DNA of 21,063 nt from Clostridia bacterium (GTDB lineage Bacteria; Bacillota; Clostridia; Oscillospirales; CAG-272): the NCBI GenBank assembly GCA_017416885.1, contig JAFQAM010000374.1, forward strand, positions 1-21,063, read 5' to 3'. Under the pieces are notes generated by a model, which saw only the letters and a program-made list of their open reading frames with translations, searched no databases and was not told where the DNA came from. Made by a program: the position numbers and the translations under genes. Shown here one piece after another: positions 1-7,329 of this stretch. The first letter of the stretch is position 1. Every line of letters begins with the position of its first letter.

Positions 1-945
1 ATGGACCATCTTGGCTCAGGTAAAGACTGGGATTTAGCAAGAAGAGCAGGCGGTATTAAGATATTACCACCGTTTATCACTGCATATGCTAACCACGAAA
101 ATTCACTTTACACAACAAGACTTGAGGCTTTAAAAAGTGTAAATCACTCAATTAGCAAAATTCCTGATGACTATGTAGTTTTATCCGACTGTGATGTTAT
201 TTGCAATATTGATTTAAATGATATGATTAAAAATCATATTGAAAATGATGCAGATATCACAATTGCGGTTAAAAAGGTAAAGCTAACTAAGGAACAGGCG
301 AAATTGAATGTTATTTTTGATTCTGACGATAACGGAAGAATTATTGATGTTCAAGCTTATCCGACTAATTTCTCAGGTGAAGCGGATATCAATCTTAATA
401 TTATGGTTATGAGTAGACATTACTTGCAGGAAATTGTTCTTGATGCCATTGCTCACAATTATAATAGCTTAACAAAGGATATTATGCTTAAAAATGTTAA
501 CCGCAAGAATTATCGCACATACAGATATAATGGTTATTTTGCAAGTATTTGCTCATCAGAGGACTATTATAAGTCAAATATGGAGCTTATTAAGGATAAA
601 ACTGTAAGAGAGCAATTATTTGGCGTAAAGAATAGACCTGTTTATACAAAGGTTAGAAACTCTGCACCAACATATTATAGTCCAGATGCAAAGGTTAAGA
701 ATTCTTTAATTGCGGATGGCTGTGAGATTTACGGTGAGGTTGAAAATTCAATAATTTTCAGAGGTACAAAGATTGGTAAGGGAACAGTAGTTAAAAATTG
801 TATTCTTTTCCAAGATACATTTACCGGAGAAAATGTTAAGCTTAATTGCGTTATAGCTGACAAGAATGTTGTTATCAGAGATAATAAAAATCTTTCAGGT
901 GACGAGTCCTTGCCATTCTATCTTGCAAAGGGCAAAATGATTTAA
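1..945 (+). CDS. glgD: Glucose-1-phosphate adenylyltransferase, GlgD subunit (5' partial)
   Basis: GlgD is the regulatory partner of GlgC in the Firmicute ADP-glucose pyrophosphorylase, which makes ADP-glucose from glucose-1-phosphate and ATP for glycogen synthesis. The visible 314 residues begin inside the conserved MDHLGSGKxWDL segment, which lies roughly 65 residues into known GlgD proteins, so the ATG at position 1 is an internal Met and the true start is upstream of the window. Residues 1-210 or so are the rest of the nucleotidyltransferase domain. From about residue 230 a hexapeptide-repeat left-handed beta-helix follows (isoleucine/valine-rich repeats such as NSLIADGCEIYGEVENSIIF). At the position of the catalytic Asp of GlgC (GDH motif) this protein reads D63-C64-D65, so the catalytic Asp is replaced, as expected for GlgD rather than GlgC. 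glgC probably lies just upstream. The gene ends 27 nt before glgA. Confidence 0.93.
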   Translation: MDHLGSGKDWDLARRAGGIKILPPFITAYANHENSLYTTRLEALKSVNHSISKIPDDYVVLSDCDVICNIDLNDMIKNHIENDADITIAVKKVKLTKEQAKLNVIFDSDDNGRIIDVQAYPTNFSGEADINLNIMVMSRHYLQEIVLDAIAHNYNSLTKDIMLKNVNRKNYRTYRYNGYFASICSSEDYYKSNMELIKDKTVREQLFGVKNRPVYTKVRNSAPTYYSPDAKVKNSLIADGCEIYGEVENSIIFRGTKIGKGTVVKNCILFQDTFTGENVKLNCVIADKNVVIRDNKNLSGDESLPFYLAKGKMI

Positions 946-972
946 TAAATCGACATAAAACGGAGTATAATA

Positions 973-2409
973 ATGAAAATATTATTTGTTGGAGCAGAAG
1001 CTGTTCCGTATATTTCAACAGGCGGACTTGGTGATGTTTTAGGCTCTTTACCACAAGCTTTAGCAAAGAAAAAAGGCATGGATGTCCGTGTTGTATTACC
1101 TCTTTATAAGAAAACAAAGGAAAAGTTTGCCAATCAGCTTGTATTCGTTGATAAAACAACGGTATCTTTAGCGTGGAGAAATCAGTACTGCGGTATTTAC
1201 AAGGTCGAAAATGACGGTGTAACATACTACTTTATTGATAATGAGTATTACTTTAACAGAGACACAATTTACGGTGAATTTGATGATGCCGAGCGTTTCG
1301 CCTTCTTTGGTAAGGCTGTGCTTGATATTATGCCTGTGATAGATTTCTATCCCGATATTATGCACACTAATGACTGGCAAAGCGCTATGTCTGTAATTTA
1401 TCTTAAGAGAAAGTATTACTTGCAGCCATATTACCGTGATATCAAGACTATTTATACTATTCATAATATTGATTATCAAGGTATATTCTCAATGGCGATT
1501 TTGGGTGATATTTTCGGTCTTGATTCTTTTGGAGACAGAGAAACAGTTGAGTACAACGGTTGCATAAATCTTACTAAGGGCGCAATTGTTTGTACCGATA
1601 AAATATCAACGGTTAGCCAAAGATACGCTGATGAAATTAAAACAGAATTTTATTCAAGTGGCTTGCACTATGTATTGAACTTATACAGTAACAAGCTTAC
1701 AGGTATTGTAAACGGTATTGATACAACATATTACAATCCTAAAAATGATGATGTAATTGCAAAAAAATACACCTCAAAGAATATGGCAGGCAAGGCGGAG
1801 TGTAAGAGAGCGCTACAAGAAATGTGCGGCCTTGAGCAAAATCCCGATATTCCTGTTGTATCAATGATTTCAAGACTTGCGTCTCACAAGGGCTTTGACC
1901 TTGTACAGTTCATTTTGCCTGAAATGCTCAATATGAACATTCAATTTGTGCTTTTAGGTACAGGCGAGCACGAAATTGAGGAATATTTTAAAACAATTCA
2001 ATACAGATATCCTGATAAAATCAAGGTTTTCCTTGAATTTAATAAGGATTTATCAAAGAAAATTTATGCAGGCTCAGATATATTCTTGATGCCATCCAAG
2101 AGTGAGCCTTGCGGTCTTGCACAGATGATTTGCTCTGCTTACGGAACAATTCCTGTAGTAAGAGAAACAGGTGGCTTATACGATACGATACACGGTTATA
2201 ATAAATTTAACGGCGAAGGAAATGGATTTACCTTTGCTAACTACAATGCTCACGAGATGAAGGACGCGGTAGGAAGAGCAGTTGAATTATTTGACGACAA
2301 GGAAAAATGGAAGCTTCTTTGCAAAAAAGCAATGGAAACTGATTTTTCATGGAGCGCTTCAGCTGAGAAATATATCGCACTTTACAATGAATTAGCAGAA
2401 GAGTATTAA
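973..2409 (+). CDS. glgA: Glycogen synthase (ADP-glucose, GT5)
   Basis: GlgA transfers glucose from ADP-glucose to the non-reducing end of a growing alpha-1,4-glucan in the cytoplasm. The 478 residues match the usual GT5 length and two-Rossmann GT-B fold. Visible landmarks are the N-terminal glycine loop TGGLGDV (residues 16-22), HTNDW (131-135), TIHN (162-165), SRLASHKG (300-307, carrying the conserved Arg and Lys) and the C-terminal EPCGL motif (E378-L382). The residue before the glycine loop is Ser15, whereas Escherichia coli has Lys15 (KTGGL), a residue implicated in ADP-glucose binding. The start ATG has GGAG 7 nt upstream (962-965). It lies 27 nt after glgD and is presumably co-transcribed with it. 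A strong hairpin follows the stop. Confidence 0.96.
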   Translation: MKILFVGAEAVPYISTGGLGDVLGSLPQALAKKKGMDVRVVLPLYKKTKEKFANQLVFVDKTTVSLAWRNQYCGIYKVENDGVTYYFIDNEYYFNRDTIYGEFDDAERFAFFGKAVLDIMPVIDFYPDIMHTNDWQSAMSVIYLKRKYYLQPYYRDIKTIYTIHNIDYQGIFSMAILGDIFGLDSFGDRETVEYNGCINLTKGAIVCTDKISTVSQRYADEIKTEFYSSGLHYVLNLYSNKLTGIVNGIDTTYYNPKNDDVIAKKYTSKNMAGKAECKRALQEMCGLEQNPDIPVVSMISRLASHKGFDLVQFILPEMLNMNIQFVLLGTGEHEIEEYFKTIQYRYPDKIKVFLEFNKDLSKKIYAGSDIFLMPSKSEPCGLAQMICSAYGTIPVVRETGGLYDTIHGYNKFNGEGNGFTFANYNAHEMKDAVGRAVELFDDKEKWKLLCKKAMETDFSWSASAEKYIALYNELAEEY

Positions 2410-2415
2410 TTTATG

Positions 2416-2447
2416 TAAACTGTCCCGTATTTTTACGGGACAGTTTA
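2416..2447 (+). terminator. Hairpin terminator after glgA
   Basis: A near-perfect inverted repeat starts 7 nt after the glgA stop. The left arm AAACTGTCCCGT (2417-2428) pairs with ACGGGACAGTTT (2435-2446), and flanking T-A pairs extend it. The loop is T-rich (about 2430-2433). The downstream tract (TTATCAAATTTTATTA) is only moderately U-rich. It may terminate fully, attenuate readthrough into glgP, or protect the 3' end of the upstream message. Confidence 0.75.
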
Positions 2448-2521
2448 TCAAATTTTATTAGGCAAAATAGGTTCGTGTCATTTTGATTGAAAAATTGCAC
2501 GGTAGAAGGAGAAAACAGTTA

Positions 2522-4945
2522 ATGAACGAGAAATTTACAAAACAAACAGTAAAGGATGCTCTTGAAATTAAGCTTTCAAGATATTTTGGCGTAAATCCTG
2601 AGGATGCAAATAAGGAGCAGATTTATAAGGCTACCATTCTTACAGTAAAGGATATTTTAACACAAAAAAGGTCTACCTTTAGACATCAGGTTAAAAAGGC
2701 GCAGGCTAAAAAAGTATATTATCTATGCATGGAGTTCTTAATAGGTCGCTCACTTAAAAACAATCTTCGTAATTTAGGCATTGCAGATGAGTTTGCAAGT
2801 GTTTTAAAGGATTTAGGCTATGATATAAACGAAATTTATGAAATGGAGCCAGATCCGGGTCTTGGTAATGGAGGTCTTGGCCGTTTAGCAGCTTGCTTTA
2901 TGGATTCATTAACCTCTTTGAACTATCCGGGCGACGGTTTTTCAATTTTATATGAATACGGTTTATTTAAGCAGAGAATTATCGACGGAAATCAGGTTGA
3001 ATTACCTGACACATGGCTTCCTGGTGGCGATTCTTGGCTTGTTCCAAGAACAGATAAAAAATTTATGGTTCGCTTTGGCGGACAAATTAAGGAAGAATGG
3101 CAAAATGACCGTCTTACAATAAAATATGAAAACTATGAAGAGGTTGAGGCTGTACCTTACGATATGATGATTTCAGGCGCTGACTCGGCAGTTAACAGAC
3201 TTCGTCTTTGGAAGGCTCACGATGTAACTAACTTTAATATGAGCTTATTCTCACAGGGACAGTATGTAAAGGCTATCCAACAAACCACAAGCGCAGAGGT
3301 TATTTCTAAGGTTCTTTATCCATCAGATGAGCATACTGAGGGTAAGCTACTTCGCTTGAGCCAACAGTATTTCTTGGTATCGGCATCACTTCAAAGCATT
3401 ATCAGCGACCACATTGGCGCGTACGGAACACTTGCTAATTTTGCTGATAAGGTTGCTATCCATATTAACGATACTCATCCAGCGCTTTGTGTGCCTGAGC
3501 TTATGAGAATTTTAATGGATATTTATAACTACAATTGGGATGATGCTTGGGATGTTGTAAGAAAGGTAGTTTCTTATACCAACCATACAGTAATGCCTGA
3601 GGCTCTTGAATGCTGGAATGAGGATTTATTCAGCTTTAAGCTTCCAAGAATTCACTCTATTGTAAAGGAAATCAACAGAAGACTTTGCGATAATCTTTGG
3701 AAGGCAAATCCCGGAGATTGGGACAGAATTTCTAAAATGTCTATTATTGCTTACTCACAGGTAAGAATGGCTAATCTTAGTGTTGCTGCATCACATACTG
3801 TTAACGGTGTATCTAAGCTTCACTCCGATATTCTTAAAAAGACTGTTTTCCATGATTTTTATAAGGAAAATCCATCTAAGTTTACAAATGTAACTAACGG
3901 TATTGCTCACAGAAGATGGCTTTGCTACTCCAATCCTGAATTATCAAATTTAATTAAGGAGTGTATTGGTGACGGATTTATTAAAAATCCACAAGAGCTT
4001 GAAAAGCTACTTAAATTTGCTGATGATAAAACAGTTTATAAGCGTCTTGCTGAAATTAAAGAGCAAAATAAGCTAAGACTTTCTAAGCATATATTCAATA
4101 AAACAGGAATCTCACTTGATACTTCATCTGTTTTCGATGTTCAGGTTAAGAGAATGCACGAATATAAGCGTCAGCTTTTAAATGCTCTTAAGATCATTGC
4201 ATATTATGTTGAGCTTGAGGAGCATCCGGAAAGAGAAGCAATTAAGAAAACCTTTATTTTTGGCGGTAAGGCTGCGCCTGGCTATTATATGGCTAAGGAT
4301 ATTATCAAGCTAATCTGGAACTTAAGTGAAGATATCAGAAAAAATCCTAAGGTTAAGGATAAGCTTTCGGTAGTATATCTTGAGGATTACAATGTAAGTA
4401 CTGCCGAGGTGTTAATGCCGGCTTCTGATATCAGCGAGCAGATTTCACTTGCAGGTAAAGAAGCAAGCGGTACAGGCTGTATGAAGTTTATGATGAACGG
4501 CGCTTTGACAATAGGTACTCTTGACGGCGCAAATGTTGAAATGAAAGAGGCTGTTGGAGACGACAATATATTTATTTTCGGTCTTACTGCAAAAGAGGTT
4601 GACGAGCTTTGGGAAAAGGGTTATCGCTCAATCGATTACTATAACAACAGCGTGCGCATTAAAAAGGCTATTGAGCGCTTAAACAAAGGCTTTAACGGTG
4701 TTTCCTTTGCCAATATTGCTAATTATTTAATTGGTGGCTTTGGCGTTGTATCCGATCCTTATATGTGTCTTGCTGACTTTGACTCATATTATATTAAATC
4801 AGAGGAAATCTTTAAAGCATATAACAATAAAGAACAGTGGGGTAAAATGTCACTCGTTAATATTGCTAAATCTGGCTTCTTTGCTGCTGATAGAAGCATT
4901 AAGGAATATGCTGATAACATTTGGCATTTAAAGAGTGTTAAATAA
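2522..4945 (+). CDS. glgP: Glycogen/starch phosphorylase (GT35)
   Basis: This enzyme releases glucose-1-phosphate from non-reducing ends of alpha-1,4-glucans using inorganic phosphate and pyridoxal phosphate. The 807 residues match bacterial GlgP. Visible motifs include MEFLIGRSL, the glycine-rich GLGNGGLGRLAACFMDS block, AIHINDTHPAL, the VKRMHEYKRQLLN block, FGGKAAPGY and the PLP site ASGTGCMKF with Schiff-base Lys655, followed by TIGTLDGANVEM. Asn is common before the Met-Lys of the PLP motif; here it is Cys653. I chose ATG 2522 because AGAAGGAG (2504-2511) sits about 10 nt upstream and the next residues (MNEKFTKQTV) suit the family. An in-frame TTG at 2483 would add 13 residues that include the binding site itself. 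No convincing promoter was seen between the glgA hairpin and this start, so transcription may come partly from readthrough. Confidence 0.96.
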   Translation: MNEKFTKQTVKDALEIKLSRYFGVNPEDANKEQIYKATILTVKDILTQKRSTFRHQVKKAQAKKVYYLCMEFLIGRSLKNNLRNLGIADEFASVLKDLGYDINEIYEMEPDPGLGNGGLGRLAACFMDSLTSLNYPGDGFSILYEYGLFKQRIIDGNQVELPDTWLPGGDSWLVPRTDKKFMVRFGGQIKEEWQNDRLTIKYENYEEVEAVPYDMMISGADSAVNRLRLWKAHDVTNFNMSLFSQGQYVKAIQQTTSAEVISKVLYPSDEHTEGKLLRLSQQYFLVSASLQSIISDHIGAYGTLANFADKVAIHINDTHPALCVPELMRILMDIYNYNWDDAWDVVRKVVSYTNHTVMPEALECWNEDLFSFKLPRIHSIVKEINRRLCDNLWKANPGDWDRISKMSIIAYSQVRMANLSVAASHTVNGVSKLHSDILKKTVFHDFYKENPSKFTNVTNGIAHRRWLCYSNPELSNLIKECIGDGFIKNPQELEKLLKFADDKTVYKRLAEIKEQNKLRLSKHIFNKTGISLDTSSVFDVQVKRMHEYKRQLLNALKIIAYYVELEEHPEREAIKKTFIFGGKAAPGYYMAKDIIKLIWNLSEDIRKNPKVKDKLSVVYLEDYNVSTAEVLMPASDISEQISLAGKEASGTGCMKFMMNGALTIGTLDGANVEMKEAVGDDNIFIFGLTAKEVDELWEKGYRSIDYYNNSVRIKKAIERLNKGFNGVSFANIANYLIGGFGVVSDPYMCLADFDSYYIKSEEIFKAYNNKEQWGKMSLVNIAKSGFFAADRSIKEYADNIWHLKSVK

Positions 4946-4950
4946 CATTA

Positions 4951-6843
4951 ATGAAGCTTTACGAGAAAAAGTATTTAGATAATAAGGATATTTCATCCTT
5001 AGGTGCTTTTTTAGTAAACACATCTGTAAAATTTAAGCTTTATATTCCAAGAGGATGCGGGGCTACTTCTGTGAGCCTGCATCTTTTTGGTGAGGGCATT
5101 TTAAATAAGACATACAGAACATTTGATTTAAAATGGGAAAATTTAAACGGAAAATATGATATATATAGCCGTGAAATGAATATGTCTGATATAGGTGTTG
5201 GGCTATACTATTATAAGTACGAAATTAAATCTGACAAGTCTATTTTTTACGGTAGTGGTGATAAGGGTACCGAATTAAAGGAAATAAAGAGCGATTCGAA
5301 CAGCGGTTTAATTCAGCTTTTAGTTCACTTGGACTCAGTAAATAAGCCTGAGTGGATACAGGGCGGAATTATGTACCATATATTTATTGACAGATTCAGA
5401 AAAAGCGGCAAATGCAAGCCGAAAAAATCTGCCATAATTAATGATGATTGGTATAATGGAATTCCGCAATTTGCTGATGTACCCGGCGGATATGTTGAAA
5501 ATAATATGTTTTTTGGCGGGGATTTATACGGAGTTATTGAAAAGCTCGACTATATAAAATCCTTAGGTGTTAATTGCTTATATCTCAGCCCTGTATTTGA
5601 AGCTTATTCTAACCATAAATATGACACATCTGACTATATGTCCATTGATTCGATGTTTGGTTCAGAAAAAGCCTTTGATTTGCTTGTTAAGGAAGCTAAA
5701 AGCAGGGATATGCACATTATATTAGACGGCGTATTTAATCATACAGGATCAGATAGCATATATTTTAATAAAAACGGTAATTATGATTCAATCGGCGCAT
5801 ATCAGTCTAAAGAATCGCCATATTATGAGTGGTATAATTTCAGGGAATATCCTGATGATTACGAATGCTGGTGGGATGTGAAAATTTTACCGAGAGTTAA
5901 AAGCGATACTGAAAGCTACCGTAAATTTATTTTAGGTGACGGCGGCGTCATTGAAAAATGGATGAAAAAGGGGATTGATGGCTTTAGGCTTGATGTAGCA
6001 GATGAATTAAGCGATGAATTTTTAAAAATTTTGAACAAAAAGCTTAAAGGAATTAATCCCAACGGTATCATTTACGGTGAGGTCTGGGAGGATGCTTCAA
6101 ATAAGATAGCATACGGAACAAGAAAAAGCTATTTCCTTGGAAATGAGCTTGATTCAGTAATGAACTATCCATTTAGAGAAGCTGTTATTGAGTATATCAA
6201 GTATGGAAATGCTGAGCTTTTTGCTCAAACCTGCCATACTCTTACATCGCACTATCCTAAGGCCAATGCCGATGTGCTTATGAATGTTTTAGGCACTCAC
6301 GATACGGAAAGAATTTTAACTGTATTAGGTGGCGAAAATGGAGACGGTTATTCAAATAAAGAGCTTTCAACCAAGAAAATGACCGCATCTCAAAGGAAAA
6401 AGGCCATAAGCTTGCTCAAAATTGCTTATACAATGTTAGCAACCGTTCCCGGTGTTCCGTGCATCTATTATGGTGATGAGGCTGGTATGGAAGGATATCG
6501 CGATCCGTTCAACAGGCTTCCGTACCCATGGGGCAAGGAAGATAATGAATTGCTTAACCATTATAAAAAAATCGGTAAAATCAGAATTAACGAAAAGCTT
6601 TACAAGGACGGTTATTTTGATATTGTAGAGTGTACAGAGGATTTATTGGCTTTTGCAAGATATAATCAAGAAGAGTTTGTTTTAACAATTGTGAACAGAA
6701 GCAATCAAAGAGTACACATTGACTCAACTATTGATCTTAAAAACATTGAGACAAACAGATCAATTCATACTGTTTCCCCTAACACAGCAATTATTGTTAA
6801 AGGCAAGGAAAGCTATGATAAGCTTAACATAGAATTTATTTAA
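4951..6843 (+). CDS. Intracellular GH13 alpha-glucan hydrolase (neopullulanase/alpha-amylase type)
   Basis: This GH13 enzyme probably cleaves or debranches maltodextrins and limit glycogen in the cytoplasm; there is no signal peptide. Residues 1-130 form a beta-rich N-terminal domain resembling the CBM34-type domain of neopullulanases. The barrel opens with IMYHIFIDRFRKS and LGVNCLYLSPVFEA. The conserved GH13 regions are all present: DGVFNH (D259-H264), GFRLDVADE with nucleophile Asp348, GEVWE with acid/base Glu377, and GTHD with transition-state residues His450-Asp451. The catalytic triad is therefore intact. Exact specificity (pullulanase, neopullulanase, cyclomaltodextrinase or alpha-amylase) cannot be read from motifs. 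The start lies 5 nt after the glgP stop and has only a weak purine stretch upstream (AAGAG near 4931), which suggests translational coupling to glgP. Its place after glgP fits a job in glycogen breakdown. Confidence 0.88.
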   Translation: MKLYEKKYLDNKDISSLGAFLVNTSVKFKLYIPRGCGATSVSLHLFGEGILNKTYRTFDLKWENLNGKYDIYSREMNMSDIGVGLYYYKYEIKSDKSIFYGSGDKGTELKEIKSDSNSGLIQLLVHLDSVNKPEWIQGGIMYHIFIDRFRKSGKCKPKKSAIINDDWYNGIPQFADVPGGYVENNMFFGGDLYGVIEKLDYIKSLGVNCLYLSPVFEAYSNHKYDTSDYMSIDSMFGSEKAFDLLVKEAKSRDMHIILDGVFNHTGSDSIYFNKNGNYDSIGAYQSKESPYYEWYNFREYPDDYECWWDVKILPRVKSDTESYRKFILGDGGVIEKWMKKGIDGFRLDVADELSDEFLKILNKKLKGINPNGIIYGEVWEDASNKIAYGTRKSYFLGNELDSVMNYPFREAVIEYIKYGNAELFAQTCHTLTSHYPKANADVLMNVLGTHDTERILTVLGGENGDGYSNKELSTKKMTASQRKKAISLLKIAYTMLATVPGVPCIYYGDEAGMEGYRDPFNRLPYPWGKEDNELLNHYKKIGKIRINEKLYKDGYFDIVECTEDLLAFARYNQEEFVLTIVNRSNQRVHIDSTIDLKNIETNRSIHTVSPNTAIIVKGKESYDKLNIEFI

Positions 6844-6872
6844 AGCTCGCAAGAAAACTCTTGCGAGCTTTT
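6842..6872 (+). terminator. Rho-independent terminator closing the glycogen operon
   Basis: The arm AAAGCTCGCAAGA (6842-6854) overlaps the stop codon of the GH13 gene and pairs perfectly with TCTTGCGAGCTTT (6859-6871) around an AAAC loop. A short T run follows. The 13-bp stem makes it a convincing end to the glg locus. Confidence 0.85.
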
Positions 6873-6885
6873 AAATTGAAAATAG

Positions 6886-6914
6886 TTGACAAAATAAGTT
6901 TTTTATAGTAAAAT
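6886..6914 (+). promoter_or_regulatory. Sigma-A type promoter for the small lipoprotein gene
   Basis: A perfect -35 TTGACA (6886-6891) is followed by a 17-nt spacer and a -10 TAAAAT (6909-6914). Transcription would start near 6921, about 20 nt ahead of the ATG. It sits directly after the glg terminator, so the downstream gene is an independent unit. Confidence 0.8.
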
Positions 6915-6940
6915 TTTATAAATTACCGTAGGAGAAGGGT

Positions 6941-7234
6941 ATGAAAAGGTTTTTTGTGTCAATTTTAATGTTATCGGTTTTTCTTTGCTCTTGTTTGAAT
7001 GGCGGTTTTATTACTACGCCATATGACACAACATTTGAAGATGGCAACGAAATTGCTTATGTTACAGACGATACAGTGAAAACGAAATATATTATGAGCA
7101 CAAGTGGAACAGCATATCATTTAGAAAGCTGTTATATTGTAAAAAGATTGAAAGAAGAAAATATACGAGTTTTCTACGGCAAAGAATACTTTATAGAAAG
7201 AAATATTCCACCGTGTAAGCGATGCAATCCATAA
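6941..7234 (+). CDS. Small predicted lipoprotein with H-x3-C...C-x2-C motif
   Basis: This is a 97-residue protein of unknown function. It begins with a typical lipoprotein signal: MKR, a hydrophobic stretch (residues 4-15), then L15-C16-S17-C18, which fits a lipobox with lipidated Cys18. Residues 19-50 are polar and probably disordered. The C-terminal half (about 49-97) holds the pattern AYHLESC (H60-x3-C64) and PCKRC (C92-x2-C95). This spacing recalls the small metal-binding segments found at the ends of some Firmicute nucleases and surface proteins (YHxxxC...PCxxC), so a surface zinc site is a reasonable inference but not proven. AGGAG (6930-6934) lies 6 nt upstream of the ATG. It has its own promoter, and neither neighbour hints at its job. 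Confidence 0.8.
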   Translation: MKRFFVSILMLSVFLCSCLNGGFITTPYDTTFEDGNEIAYVTDDTVKTKYIMSTSGTAYHLESCYIVKRLKEENIRVFYGKEYFIERNIPPCKRCNP

Positions 7235-7270
7235 AAATTTAATATTTAATACAATTTAATATAAATTTTT
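7233..7270 (+). terminator. Possible AT-only hairpin after the lipoprotein gene
   Basis: AAAAATTT (7233-7240) can pair with AAATTTTT (7263-7270), with a few more A-T pairs inside after a bulge, ending in a T run. The hairpin is AT-only and therefore weak. It is the only terminator-like structure between this gene and the gltX promoter. Confidence 0.3.
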
Positions 7271-7271
7271 G

Positions 7272-7300
7272 TGGACTTTTTAAAAATTGCGTGTTATAAT
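7272..7300 (+). promoter_or_regulatory. Extended -10 promoter of gltX-glnS
   Basis: A perfect -10 TATAAT (7295-7300) is preceded by a TGn element (7292-7294) and, 17 nt upstream, by a -35-like TGGACT (7272-7277, four of six consensus bases). Only about 23 nt separate the expected start of transcription from the gltX ATG. There is therefore no room for a T-box or other long leader. Confidence 0.72.
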
Positions 7301-7329
7301 AATATAATAAAATAATTTTGAGGTAAATT

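Noticed and set aside
875..1479. Antisense open frames across glgD-glgA
   Set aside because: They lie wholly opposite conserved coding sequence, have no ribosome sites, and their translations have no recognisable motifs.
2483..2521. Upstream TTG start for glgP adding 13 residues
   Set aside because: The stretch contains the ribosome binding site (AGAAGGAG) of the ATG at 2522, and the extra residues do not look like the family's N-terminus.
7236..7262. Direct repeat AATTTAATAT (7236-7245 and 7253-7262)
   Set aside because: The repeat is short, AT-only and in an AT-rich gap; most likely low complexity or part of a weak hairpin, with no sign of an operator or mobile element.
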